DNA from: Rhizobium aethiopicum
GTDB lineage: Bacteria; Pseudomonadota; Alphaproteobacteria; Rhizobiales; Rhizobiaceae
Reading direction: 5' to 3'
DNA length: 48,091 nucleotides
Assembly (NCBI RefSeq): GCF_014197535.1
Contig: NZ_JACIFV010000034.1
Coordinates: forward strand, 1-48,091
How positions within the stretch are numbered: the stretch's first letter is position 1; every line of letters begins with the position of its first letter. The notes beneath the pieces were generated by a model. It searched no databases, was not told the origin of the DNA, and saw nothing but the letters and a program-made list of their open reading frames with translations. Shown in pieces: positions 40,490 to 48,091 of this stretch. Made by a program: the position numbers and the translations under genes.

Positions 40490-41479
40490 TTACTTGATCT
40501 TCGGGTTCAGCAGCGCATCGATCTTCGGATCGGCCATATTAGCCTTGGTCACGAGGTTGGCGCCGGTGTCGACATTTTCCGGAACCTTCTCGCCCTTGGA
40601 GACGGCAAGCGCGGTCTTGATGCCGTCATAACCCATGCGATAGGGGTCCTGAACGACGAGACCGGCAATAGCGCCGTCCTTGAGGAAGCCGACCGTCTTG
40701 TCGTCACTGTCGAAGCCGATGACCTTGATCTTGTCGCCGAGCTTGTTTTCGGCGATCGCCTGGCCGACACCCTGCGCCAGGATCAGGTTCGAAGCGAAGA
40801 CGCCGACGAGTTTCGGGTTTGCCGTGATCAGGTCGGTCATCATGTTGAGGCCGGTCGTTGCCTGGCCATCGCCGTACTTGTCGGCAATGACCTTGAGGCC
40901 GGGATGTTTGGTCTTGATCTGATCCAGGAAGCCTTCGCGGCGCTGTTCCAGCGAGCCGACGCCCGGAAGATTGGTGAGGATGACGATGTCGCCTTCTTCC
41001 TTGCCGGTCATCTCCTTGATCGCGGCGGCAAGACCATCGGCAGCGATGCGGCCGCCCTGGACGTTGTCGGTCGTCAGGAACGACTTGAATGCCTTGGAGT
41101 CGGCGCCGGAGTCGATGCCGATGATCGGAACCGACTTGGCGGCTTCATCGATCGGCTTGCCGAGCGCCTTGAATTCGGTCGGCGAAATGACGATGGCGGC
41201 CGGCTTGCCGGCAACGGCGTTCTCGAGAATGCTGATCTGGCCGTTGATGTCGGATTCTGCCTGGGCGCCGAGTTCCGGCACGTTGACGCCGAGATCCTTG
41301 CCGGCCTTGCGGGCGCCGGCCAGAACGATCTGCCAGTAGAAGGACGTGGTGTCCTTGACGATGATCGGGATCGTCACGTCGGCGGCAAAGGACGTGACCG
41401 GCATCGCCGTGGCGATGACGGCGGCACCCGCGAGCGCGGTAAAGGCGCGGCGCGACAGAAGGGATTTCACGATAGTCAT
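40490..41479 (-). CDS. Sugar-binding periplasmic protein (RbsB type)
   Basis: A 329-residue periplasmic binding protein. The signal region is MTIVKSLLSRRAFTALAGAAVIATAMPVTSFAA with a twin-arginine-like SRRAF, cut before DVTIPIIVKD. PIIGIDSGADSKAFKSFLTTDNVQGG and VFASNLILAQGVGQAI mark the family. ATG 41479 has GAGAGGAG ahead; upstream in-frame codons would cross the AT-rich operator-like palindrome at 41544-41559 and are unlikely to be translated. First gene of its transporter operon; ligand inferred from neighbours to be L-fucose- or L-galactose-like. Confidence 0.88.
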   Translation of the reverse strand: MTIVKSLLSRRAFTALAGAAVIATAMPVTSFAADVTIPIIVKDTTSFYWQIVLAGARKAGKDLGVNVPELGAQAESDINGQISILENAVAGKPAAIVISPTEFKALGKPIDEAAKSVPIIGIDSGADSKAFKSFLTTDNVQGGRIAADGLAAAIKEMTGKEEGDIVILTNLPGVGSLEQRREGFLDQIKTKHPGLKVIADKYGDGQATTGLNMMTDLITANPKLVGVFASNLILAQGVGQAIAENKLGDKIKVIGFDSDDKTVGFLKDGAIAGLVVQDPYRMGYDGIKTALAVSKGEKVPENVDTGANLVTKANMADPKIDALLNPKIK

Positions 41480-41543
41480 AAGGGTTCTCCTCTCAGGATG
41501 CGTTCTCCTCCAATAAACCGGACCGCTGAACGCTGGCGGAGGG

Positions 41544-41568
41544 TTTTTATCGATAAAAAACATTTGCA
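41544..41568. promoter_or_regulatory. Candidate regulator site A (before the binding-protein gene)
   Basis: Contains the perfect palindrome TTTTTATCGATAAAAA (41544-41559) and continues ACATTTGCA. Aligned without gaps, 21 of 25 positions match site B at 44768-44792 in front of the dehydratase gene. Both are AT-rich islands 50-65 bp upstream of genes of the same island. The divergent two-winged-helix GntR regulator is the obvious candidate protein. Part of the match (GATAAA on the minus strand) could be -10 promoter sequence. Confidence 0.55.
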
Positions 41569-41687
41569 GGCAGAAGCTAGCCGAGGCGCAATCAAATTGC
41601 AAGGGTGTCAATGCAGCTTTTTTGCTATGGAAAACTCCTCCCAAGCATCTGATTTTATTTCAATACCACGATAACCTAAAATAGGTG

Positions 41688-42134
41688 TCAGCCGAGATCA
41701 ACCTCATGTGGATGCACGACGCCCTTTTTTAAAATCAGGTTGCCGTACAGCCGGAATTCGGTTGTCGCCACGATGTAGGCGGCCTTGCGCGCCATCGCAT
41801 AAAAGGCGAAGCGCTCGACCGGGACAATGCGGAAATCGCCGGCGCGCTTCGAAACGATCTGCTGGAACTCGGCGCAGACTTCGGGCACGGCCTGCGGGTC
41901 GCCGACCACCTCCATCCGCCACGCAGTTTCCGGCACGAAAGTGTCGAGCGGCATATGCGTCAGGATCGCTTCGGCCATCGCGGTGGCGCTGACGCCGTCG
42001 GCGCGGATGACCGGCGGGCCCATCGAGCCCGCGGGGAAATTGGCGTCTGCGATGACGATGTCGTCGCCATGTCCCATCGTCTTCAGCGCGTGAAGCAGGT
42101 CGGGCCCGAGCAGCGGATGAATACCTCTCAGCAT
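41688..42134 (-). CDS. fucU: L-fucose mutarotase-type protein
   Basis: A 148-residue RbsD/FucU protein close to classical FucU: LLGPDLLHALKTMGHGDDI with the catalytic His, then FPAGSMGPPVIRADG, RFAFYAMARKAAYIV and YGNLILKKGV. FucU interconverts alpha and beta anomers of L-fucose (and related 6-deoxy or galacto-sugars). It lies 9 bp after the aldo/keto reductase gene in the same operon and would supply the anomer which that dehydrogenase oxidises. It matches FucU much better than the copy at 8688-9158. Confidence 0.88.
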   Translation of the reverse strand: MLRGIHPLLGPDLLHALKTMGHGDDIVIADANFPAGSMGPPVIRADGVSATAMAEAILTHMPLDTFVPETAWRMEVVGDPQAVPEVCAEFQQIVSKRAGDFRIVPVERFAFYAMARKAAYIVATTEFRLYGNLILKKGVVHPHEVDLG

Positions 42135-42143
42135 AGTGTCTCC

Positions 42144-43163
42144 TCAGACTCGGACGGCTTCGGCGCCGAGCGGGGGCGCGGTGAGCGTATAGGGCTCGAA
42201 TTCGGCGTAGATCTCGTCGGTTAGCGGCGGCGCGACGGTCTCCATGTTGCGCGTCAGGCTCGACGGTTTCGCCGTACCGATCAGCACCGAGGCGACGATC
42301 GGGTCGCGCAGCGGAAACTGCATGGCGGCGGCCGCGAGCGGCACGCCGTGACGCTTGGCGATCGCCTCCATAACGCCGACCTTGGCAAGCACGTCCGCAT
42401 CGGCCGGCATATAATCGAAATGCGAGCCCGGCACCGGGCCGGTGGCGAGAATGCCGGAGTTGAAGACGCCGCCGACGACGAGCGATGTGCCCTTCTGCCG
42501 GCAGAGCGGCAGCAGTTCGTCGACCGCCGAACGGTCGAGCAGCGTATAGCGGCCCGCAAGCAGGATGCAGTCGAGATCGGCATGGCGCATGACGTCGAGG
42601 CAGACAGGCACTTCGTTGACGCCGAGGCCGAAGGCGGAGATCGCGCCGGAAGACTTGAGCTCTTCCAGCGCCTTCACGCCGGAATCGAGCAGCTGCTTCT
42701 GATAGACCGCGTTCTTCGCCGCGCCATGCGTATAGACGCCGATATCGTGGACGTAGAGAATGTCGATGCGATTGAGGCCGAGGCGCGCATAGCTGAACTC
42801 GACTGAGCGCATGATGCCGTCATAGGAATAGTCGTAATCGGCATCGAAGGAGAGCGGATTGACATAGCTGTAATCCGGCACCGTCCCCGTCGGCACCGGC
42901 CGAAGCAGCCGGCCGACCTTGGTAGACAGCACGTAAGCGCCGTCCGGCTGGTCGCGCAGGAAATCGCCGACGCGCCGTTCGGCAAGGCCAAGCCCGTACC
43001 AGGGCGCGACGTCGAAATAGCGGATGCCGCTGTCCCAGGCGACTTGCAGCGTTTCCATCGCCTGCTCGCGCGGGCAATCGCGGTAGAGACCACCCAAGGG
43101 AGCTGCGCCGTAGCTGATCTCGGTCACCTCAAGCCCGGTCTTGCCGATCCGTCTCGTCTTCAT
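42144..43163 (-). CDS. Aldo/keto reductase, aldose 1-dehydrogenase type (L-fucose/L-galactose dehydrogenase-like)
   Basis: A 339-residue aldo/keto reductase resembling D-threo-aldose 1-dehydrogenase (L-fucose dehydrogenase) and plant L-galactose dehydrogenase. The tetrad can be placed: Asp and Tyr in RYFDVAPWYG, Lys in VLSTKVGR, His in LYVHDIG. The N-terminus RRIGKTGLEVTEISYGAAPLGGLY is typical. It should oxidise the C1 of the sugar to a lactone with NAD(P). ATG 43163 and ATG 43166 are adjacent; GAGGGG fits the former better. Between fucU (downstream) and the UxaA-type dehydratase (upstream, 47 bp). Confidence 0.85.
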   Translation of the reverse strand: MKTRRIGKTGLEVTEISYGAAPLGGLYRDCPREQAMETLQVAWDSGIRYFDVAPWYGLGLAERRVGDFLRDQPDGAYVLSTKVGRLLRPVPTGTVPDYSYVNPLSFDADYDYSYDGIMRSVEFSYARLGLNRIDILYVHDIGVYTHGAAKNAVYQKQLLDSGVKALEELKSSGAISAFGLGVNEVPVCLDVMRHADLDCILLAGRYTLLDRSAVDELLPLCRQKGTSLVVGGVFNSGILATGPVPGSHFDYMPADADVLAKVGVMEAIAKRHGVPLAAAAMQFPLRDPIVASVLIGTAKPSSLTRNMETVAPPLTDEIYAEFEPYTLTAPPLGAEAVRV

Positions 43164-43210
43164 CATGCCCCCTCGGGAATTACATAAAAACAAAAGCTTA
43201 GCATCGCAAT

Positions 43211-44713
43211 CTAGAGCGTTGCGCCGAGATGCCAAGGCACGAACTCGTTATCGCCGTAACCGAAGATCTCGCTCTTGGTTTTCTTGCCGGAGGCCGTGTC
43301 GACGATCAGGTCGAAGATCTCGCGGCCCTTGCCGCTGATCGTCGCATCACCCGTGGCGATCGTGCCGCAATCGATGTCCATGTCCTCTTCCATCGAGGCA
43401 TAGAGGGCCGAATTGCTCGACAGCTTCAAGGACGGCGCCGGCCGGCAGCCGAAGCAGCTGCCGCGGCCGGTGGTAAAGGCGATCATGTTGGCCCCGCCGG
43501 CCACCTGGCCGGTTGCCGAGACCGGGTCATAACCGGGTGTGTCCATGAAGACGAGGCCCGGCGCGGTCACCCGCTCGGCATAGCCATAGACCGCCGTCAG
43601 CGGCGAGCGGCCACCCTTGGCGACGGCGCCGAGCGACTTTTCCAGGATGGTGGTGAGACCGCCGCGCTTGTTGCCGGGCGACGGGTTGTTGTCGAGCGAG
43701 GCGCCGTGCAGGGCGACATAGTCTTCCCACCAGGCGATTTTCTCGTCGAGCTTTCTCGCCACCTCGTCGCTGACGGCGCGGCTGCGCAGCAGATGCTCGG
43801 CACCATAGATTTCCGAAGTCTCCGACAGGATCGCCGTGCCGCCCGCCGCCGCCAGGAGATCGGCGGCGACGCCGAGCGCCGGATTGGCGGTGATGCCGGA
43901 AAAGCCGTCCGAGCCGCCGCATTGCAGGCCGATGATGATCTCGCCGATCGAGATCGGCACCCGCTTCTCCTTGCCGACATCGGCGGCGATCTCGCGCAGC
44001 ACGCCCATGGCGCGCTCGACCGCGCGGCGCGAGCCGCCGGCGTCCTGGATGTTGAAATGCCGCTTCGAGGCGCCGGCACCGCTCTGGCCGTAAAGCGTCA
44101 GCTGATTGACCTCGCAGCCCAACCCGATCATCAGCACGCCGCCGAAATTGACATGCCTGGTATAGCCGGCAAGCGTCCGGTGCAGCACGTTCATGCCGTC
44201 GCCGGTCGAGCTCATGCCGCAGCCCTGGTCATGCACGATCGGCACGAAACCGTCGATGCCGTCATAATGCGGCAGGATCGTCCGGTTCGCCTCGTCGGCG
44301 ATCGCCCGGCAGACGGTGGTGGAACAGTTCACGCTGGCGATGATGCCGATATAATTGCGCGTCGCCGCCCGCCCGTCGGCGCGGCGATAGCCCATGAAGG
44401 TGCGCGCCTTGTCCTCTGCGGTTGCTTCTGCCGGCGCCGAATTGGCGGTGGCGGCCAGCCGGTCGTTTTCGAAATGCAGATTATGGCTGTGCACATGGTC
44501 GCCGGCCTTGACCTCGGCGGTGGTGCGGCCGATCGCCTGTCCGTATTTCACCACGGCGGAGCCGAGCGGAATATCGGCGATCGCCACCTTGTGGCCCGGC
44601 TCGATCTTCTGGCGGGCTGCAATGCCGGCAACCGTCGAGCCCTCGGCGATGGCGGACGTTGCGACCGCGACATTGTCGCCGGCCGACAGGATGATCCAAG
44701 GCTGTTTGTCCAA
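43211..44713 (-). CDS. UxaA/GarD-type sugar-acid dehydratase
   Basis: A 500-residue member of the altronate/galactarate dehydratase family. An N-terminal SAF domain (about residues 8-85) precedes GYRRADGRAATRNYIGI, then cysteine-bearing motifs NCSTTVC, HDQGCGMSSTGDG, GLGCEVNQ, GLQCGGSDGFSGITANPA and GRGSCFGCRPAPSLKLSSN. Such enzymes use Fe or Mn to remove water from aldonic or aldaric acids. Here L-fuconate, L-galactonate or altronate are candidates. The start is a TTG at 44713 with AGGGAGAAGAG ahead; I see no better in-frame ATG. It is divergent from the GntR regulator; candidate operator B lies in between. Confidence 0.88.
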   Translation of the reverse strand: MDKQPWIILSAGDNVAVATSAIAEGSTVAGIAARQKIEPGHKVAIADIPLGSAVVKYGQAIGRTTAEVKAGDHVHSHNLHFENDRLAATANSAPAEATAEDKARTFMGYRRADGRAATRNYIGIIASVNCSTTVCRAIADEANRTILPHYDGIDGFVPIVHDQGCGMSSTGDGMNVLHRTLAGYTRHVNFGGVLMIGLGCEVNQLTLYGQSGAGASKRHFNIQDAGGSRRAVERAMGVLREIAADVGKEKRVPISIGEIIIGLQCGGSDGFSGITANPALGVAADLLAAAGGTAILSETSEIYGAEHLLRSRAVSDEVARKLDEKIAWWEDYVALHGASLDNNPSPGNKRGGLTTILEKSLGAVAKGGRSPLTAVYGYAERVTAPGLVFMDTPGYDPVSATGQVAGGANMIAFTTGRGSCFGCRPAPSLKLSSNSALYASMEEDMDIDCGTIATGDATISGKGREIFDLIVDTASGKKTKSEIFGYGDNEFVPWHLGATL

Positions 44714-44767
44714 TCTCTTCTCCCTGAAGGAAACGCTCGCTGCATCGGCGAATGCGATTGATTTTGT

Positions 44768-44792
44768 TTTTTATCTACAATAAACATTTTCA
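44768..44792. promoter_or_regulatory. Candidate regulator site B (dehydratase/regulator intergenic region)
   Basis: AT-rich site TTTTTATCTACAATAAACA continuing TTTTCA, matching site A (41544-41568) at 21 of 25 positions. On the minus strand TTGACT (44794-44799) with GATAAA 17 bp further is a plausible dehydratase promoter, so the site fills its spacer and -10. It lies 55-79 bp before the dehydratase start and about 155 bp before the regulator ATG. Confidence 0.55.
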
Positions 44793-44947
44793 AGTCAACG
44801 GGAATATTGATCCTGTGGACGAGGGAGGCAATGCGCCGCAGACGATCGGAAATACGCTAATGGTTTTTTCAACAAGCTCCGGTCGGGCGCCGTTTCGTTG
44901 TTGAAGCGGAACGGAAACCGGCACGCGGGCGGAAAGCGGGGGATCTG

Positions 44948-45847
44948 ATGGCAAGGCAGAATACGGTCTTCAAGGAAGCCTACAACAGGTATGCCGCGGC
45001 CCTGCGCACGGATACGGCGCTGCCGTCGGAACCGGAGATCGCCGCCCAGCTCGGCGTCAGCCGTTCCACCGCGCGTGCCATCCTCACCCGCCTCAGCGAT
45101 GAAGGCATCATCCGCTGGAACAAACGTCAGAAGATCGTGCTGCGCGAGCCAACCGACCGCGACCTCTTTCCCTCCGAAGAGACGGATTCGCTGCATGACA
45201 TCATCGAGCGCAGCTTCATGCGGCGCATCCTTGCCGATGACGCTGCCCCCGGCATGCAGATCAACGAACTGGAGCTTGCCCGCGAGATCGGCACCGGCAC
45301 GACGAGCGTGCGCGAATTTCTGATCCGCTTCTCCCGCTTCGGCCTGATCGAAAAGCGGCCGAACAGCCATTGGACGCTGAAGGGCTTCACCCGCGAATTC
45401 GCGCTCGAGCTTGCCGATGTCCGAGAAATGTTCGAACTGCACTCCGCCGCCGAGTTCGGCCGGCTTCCCAAAGACAATCAAGCGTGGATCGATCTTGCCG
45501 CCATGCGCGAGGAGCATCTTTCCATGCTGGCCGACATCAACCAGCGTTTCAAGGACTTCTCCGTCCTCGACGAGCGCTTTCACTTGCTGATCCACCGCGC
45601 TTCGAAGAACCGCTTCATCGCCGATTTCTACGATGCGATCGCCATCATCTTCCATTATCATTACCAGTGGAACAAGACGGCCGCCCGCGAGCGCAACGAG
45701 CGCGCCATCCACGAACATCTGGATTATATCGCCGCACTGGAATCCGGCGACCAGGCAGCGATCGGCAAAGCCTGCCGCGTGCACCTGCGCTCCGCCCGAC
45801 AGACCCTGCTGCAATCGCTGCCGCAGACTATGAACGATAACGTCTGA
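44948..45847 (+). CDS. GntR/FCD regulator with two tandem winged helices
   Basis: A 299-residue GntR-family regulator, about 65 longer than FadR-type proteins. Winged helix 1 (about residues 25-65): LPSEPEIAAQLGVSRSTARA and DEGIIRWNKRQKIVL. Winged helix 2 (about 85-147): INELELAREIGTGTTSVREF and FGLIEKRPNSHWTLKGF. The FCD ligand domain follows from about 150, with metal-ligand candidates His212 (ERFHLLIH), His255 (AIHEHLDYI) and His279 (RVHLRSA). FCD regulators usually sense small acids, fitting a sugar-acid pathway. Divergent from the dehydratase gene; likely controls the whole island through sites A and B. Confidence 0.88.
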   Translation: MARQNTVFKEAYNRYAAALRTDTALPSEPEIAAQLGVSRSTARAILTRLSDEGIIRWNKRQKIVLREPTDRDLFPSEETDSLHDIIERSFMRRILADDAAPGMQINELELAREIGTGTTSVREFLIRFSRFGLIEKRPNSHWTLKGFTREFALELADVREMFELHSAAEFGRLPKDNQAWIDLAAMREEHLSMLADINQRFKDFSVLDERFHLLIHRASKNRFIADFYDAIAIIFHYHYQWNKTAARERNERAIHEHLDYIAALESGDQAAIGKACRVHLRSARQTLLQSLPQTMNDNV

Positions 45848-45939
45848 GCCGCCTATGCCGGCAGCCGTCGGGTTCATGCGAGCGCCACATTGACGCCGGC
45901 GTCATGAAACCTTCTGATTTGTAAGCCGTTATCGTGCTT

Positions 45940-47889
45940 ATGACCGACGTCACACTCAACCCGAAATCGGTCGATGGCACCGAGCAGGACGGTGCCGAGA
46001 AGTCGCGCCAGGAGAAGGCATCGACTGTCGAGACCGCGCCGCCGCCAGATGTCATCGAACCAAGTCAGAAGCTCACGCCCGAGGAGGCCGAGCAGGCGCG
46101 CAAGCGATATTTGTTGAGGCGTTTCTGGATCAGCGCCCGCCGCTACTGGGGCCGTGGTGGCGACAAGCTCGCCTGGCCGTGCTCGATCGGTCTGTTGACG
46201 ATGATCTGCATGAATGTCGGCTTCCAATATGGGATCAATCGCTGGAACCGCGGCATCTTCGACGCCATAGAGCGACACGACGCCGGCACCGTCTATTATC
46301 TCAGCGCCGTCTTCGTGCCGCTTGTGCTCGGAAGCGTCGCGCTTGTCACCGCGCAAGTCTATGTTCGCATGATGATCCAGCGCCGCTGGCGCTCCTGGCT
46401 GACGAAGGCGGTGATCACGCGCTGGCTGGCCAACGGTCGTTATTATCAGCTGAACCTCATCGGCGGCGACCACAAGAATCCTGAGGCGCGCCTCTCGGAG
46501 GATTTGCGGATCGCCACCGAAGCGCCGGTCGATTTCATCGCCGGCGTCATAGCCGCCTTTCTGTCGGCCTCGACCTTCATCGTCGTGCTGTGGACGATCG
46601 GCGGAGCGCTCACGCTGCCGATCGCCGGGTCGACCATCACCATCCCCGGTTTTCTCGTCGTCACCGCGGTTCTCTATGCCGTGATCACCTCAACCGTGAT
46701 CGCGGTCATCGGCCGCCATTTCGTCCAGGTCTCGGAGGTCAAGAACCAGGTCGAGGCCGAGCTTCGCTACACGCTGACCCGTGTGCGCGAAAACGGCGAA
46801 AGCATCGCCTTGCTCGGCGGCGAGGAAGAGGAGCGTAGCGATCTCGACAAGACATTTTCCAATGTGCTGAAGCAATGGGCGCTGCTTGCGCGCCAGCACA
46901 TGCGTACGACCTTCGTTTCGCACGGGTCGATGCTGATTGCGCCTGTCGTGCCGCTCCTGCTATGCGCGCCGAAATTTCTCGCCGGCGGCATGACGCTTGG
47001 CGAGGTCATGCAGGCTGCCTCCGCCTTCGCCATCGTTCAGACGGCGTTCGGATGGCTGGTCGACAACTACCCGCGTCTTGCCGACTGGAACGCCTGCGCG
47101 CGGCGCGTCGCCTCGCTGATGATGTCGCTCGACGGGCTCGAGCGCGCCGAACAGAGCGACGTTCTGGGACGCATCAGGCACGGTGAAACCAAGGACAATG
47201 CGATCCTGAACCTCAACGATCTCGCAGTGTCTCTCGACGACGGCACCGCGGTGGTCAAAGAAACCCAGGTCGAGATCGCGCCGGGCGAGCGTGTGCTGGT
47301 GGCAGGCGAATCCGGCTCGGGCAAGAGCACGCTGGTGCGCGCCATCGCCGGTCTTTGGCCCTGGGGTCACGGCAGCGTCGACTTCCACGGTGACCGGCGC
47401 TTGTTCATGTTGCCGCAGCGGCCCTATATCCCGTCCGGCACGCTTCGCCGCGCGGTGGCCTACCCCCGCGCCGCCGACAGCTGGACGCCGGAGGAAATCA
47501 AGGCCGCCCTTGCCAAGGTGGGGCTGGATTATCTGAGCGAGAAGATCGAGGAAGACGCGCCGTGGGACCAGATCCTGTCAGGCGGCGAAAAGCAACGGCT
47601 CGCCTTCGCACGGCTGCTGCTGCACACCCCCGATATCATCGTGCTCGACGAAGCAACCTCGGCACTCGACGAGAAGAGCCAGGACAGGATGATGGAGATG
47701 GTGATCGACGAATTGCCGACCGTCACCATCATCAGCGTGGCGCATCGCGCCGAGCTGGAAGCCTTCCACAGCCGCAAGATCACCTTGGAGCGGCGCGAGG
47801 GCGGCGCCAAGCTCGTCAGCGATATCGATCTCGTCCAGCGCAAGGGCAGACGAAACCTGATCCTGCGGGTTTTGGACAACCGTCGCTAA
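45940..47889 (+). CDS. SbmA/BacA-type ABC transporter (fused membrane and ATPase domains)
   Basis: A 649-residue half transporter, probably a homodimer. An N-terminal soluble stretch of about 70 residues precedes the SbmA_BacA/ABC_membrane_2 domain, with helices near TMICMNVGFQYGINRWNRG and LSAVFVPLVLGSVAL. The EAA-like region NPEARLSEDLRIATEAPVDF is typical of YddA/ABCD transporters. The ATPase has Walker A GESGSGKST near 458, signature LSGGEKQRLAFARLL and Walker B IIVLDEATSALD near 567. Relatives move peptides, cobalamin or fatty acyl compounds; BacA-like proteins matter for surviving plant peptides in nodules, but this fused form is not BacA itself. Start is ATG 45940, with GTG 45934 possible; neither has a clear ribosome-binding site. 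Confidence 0.85.
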   Translation: MTDVTLNPKSVDGTEQDGAEKSRQEKASTVETAPPPDVIEPSQKLTPEEAEQARKRYLLRRFWISARRYWGRGGDKLAWPCSIGLLTMICMNVGFQYGINRWNRGIFDAIERHDAGTVYYLSAVFVPLVLGSVALVTAQVYVRMMIQRRWRSWLTKAVITRWLANGRYYQLNLIGGDHKNPEARLSEDLRIATEAPVDFIAGVIAAFLSASTFIVVLWTIGGALTLPIAGSTITIPGFLVVTAVLYAVITSTVIAVIGRHFVQVSEVKNQVEAELRYTLTRVRENGESIALLGGEEEERSDLDKTFSNVLKQWALLARQHMRTTFVSHGSMLIAPVVPLLLCAPKFLAGGMTLGEVMQAASAFAIVQTAFGWLVDNYPRLADWNACARRVASLMMSLDGLERAEQSDVLGRIRHGETKDNAILNLNDLAVSLDDGTAVVKETQVEIAPGERVLVAGESGSGKSTLVRAIAGLWPWGHGSVDFHGDRRLFMLPQRPYIPSGTLRRAVAYPRAADSWTPEEIKAALAKVGLDYLSEKIEEDAPWDQILSGGEKQRLAFARLLLHTPDIIVLDEATSALDEKSQDRMMEMVIDELPTVTIISVAHRAELEAFHSRKITLERREGGAKLVSDIDLVQRKGRRNLILRVLDNRR

Positions 47890-47966
47890 AGCTGACGAAC
47901 CACTGCAAAACCCGGGACGTCATGCTCGGCCTTATGCCACGGCTATCCGGTTTGCGCCGATGGCTT

Positions 47967-48005
47967 GCCCCTCTCCCTAACCCTCTCCCCGCTCGCGCAG
48001 GGCTG
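47967..48005. repeat. CCCCTCTCCC-type palindromic repeat fragment
   Basis: CCCCTCTCCCTAACCCTCTCCCCGC, the start of a further copy of the extragenic repeat seen at 22350-22487 and 37627-37764. The last 200 bp of the window (47890-48091) hold no gene that I can support. Confidence 0.5.
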
Positions 48006-48091
48006 TCCGGGGAAATTGTCAGGCATAAAAGAAAGCCATTTGGTTTGGCGATGTTTTGGGTTTTGGCCGGCTTGGATTGACGGGAGGCGGC

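Noticed and set aside
41480..41644. An N-terminally extended sugar-binding protein starting near 41644
   Set aside because: The extension lacks a signal peptide at its start and runs through the AT-rich operator-like palindrome; ATG 41479 has both a ribosome-binding site and a signal sequence.
43229..44761. A 510-codon plus-strand open frame opposite the UxaA-type dehydratase
   Set aside because: Antisense shadow with biased composition; the dehydratase motifs on the minus strand are clear.

Overview
The window looks like a piece of the main chromosome of a Rhizobium species (R. etli / R. leguminosarum group). The evidence is high GC, short tightly packed operons, a fructose/mannose/ribose transporter locus of the frcRBCAK type, nearby pyrC, pyrE, frk, otsA and pgi, and many copies of short palindromic intergenic repeats typical of rhizobia. 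I found no rRNA, tRNA, CRISPR array, phage or intact transposase. Nearly all of the sequence is coding, and 41 protein genes are supported. Taxon and functions rest on recognising protein families by eye; no search was run.

Layout. 1-2.6 kb: end of a hydroxyproline/D-amino-acid catabolic operon (FAD amine oxidoreductase and a Ser/Cys-type proline racemase-family enzyme). 2.6-8.7 kb: accessory genes (GFA-domain protein, GGDEF-EAL protein, SnoaL-like protein, a winged-helix/TPR regulator divergent from a cupin, RidA-family protein). 8.7-14.3 kb: frc locus, with a ROK regulator coupled to an RbsD/FucU protein, divergent from frcB-frcC-frcA-frcK. 14.5-20.3 kb: pyrC, a membrane diguanylate cyclase, a TetR/DUF1772 divergent pair, pyrE and fructokinase. 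20.5-26 kb: otsA, pgi and fadD on the minus strand. 26.2-29.5 kb: PRC-barrel protein and a GH2 beta-mannosidase. 29.5-36.2 kb: glyoxalase I, a YehZYXW/OpuC-type osmoprotectant ABC transporter, and, divergent from it, a LysR-type regulator with two DNA-binding domains whose stop overlaps cutC. 36.5-45.8 kb: a complete sugar-catabolic island (Zn-dehydrogenase, RbsC/RbsA/RbsB-type transporter, FucU mutarotase, aldo/keto reductase, UxaA-type dehydratase) with a divergent GntR-family regulator that also has two winged helices. 45.9-47.9 kb: an SbmA/BacA-type ABC half transporter.

How the genes work together. Frc imports sugar; Frk makes fructose-6-phosphate, Pgi interconverts it with glucose-6-phosphate, and OtsA uses glucose-6-phosphate to make trehalose-6-phosphate. 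The 36.5-45.8 kb island fits a non-phosphorylating route for an L-fucose- or L-galactose-like sugar: import, anomer mutarotation, C1 oxidation, acid-sugar dehydrogenation/dehydration. Two AT-rich sites in front of its substrate-binding-protein gene and its dehydratase gene match at 21 of 25 positions and are the best candidates for the regulator's operators.

Intergenic space is occupied by several repeat families. One carries a nested 99-bp foldback (MITE-like) insertion with 14-bp terminal inverted repeats and a TGA duplication. The most unusual items are the two regulators with duplicated helix-turn-helix domains, the shared operator pair, the MITE, and a perfect 16-bp palindrome overlapping the likely fadD promoter.
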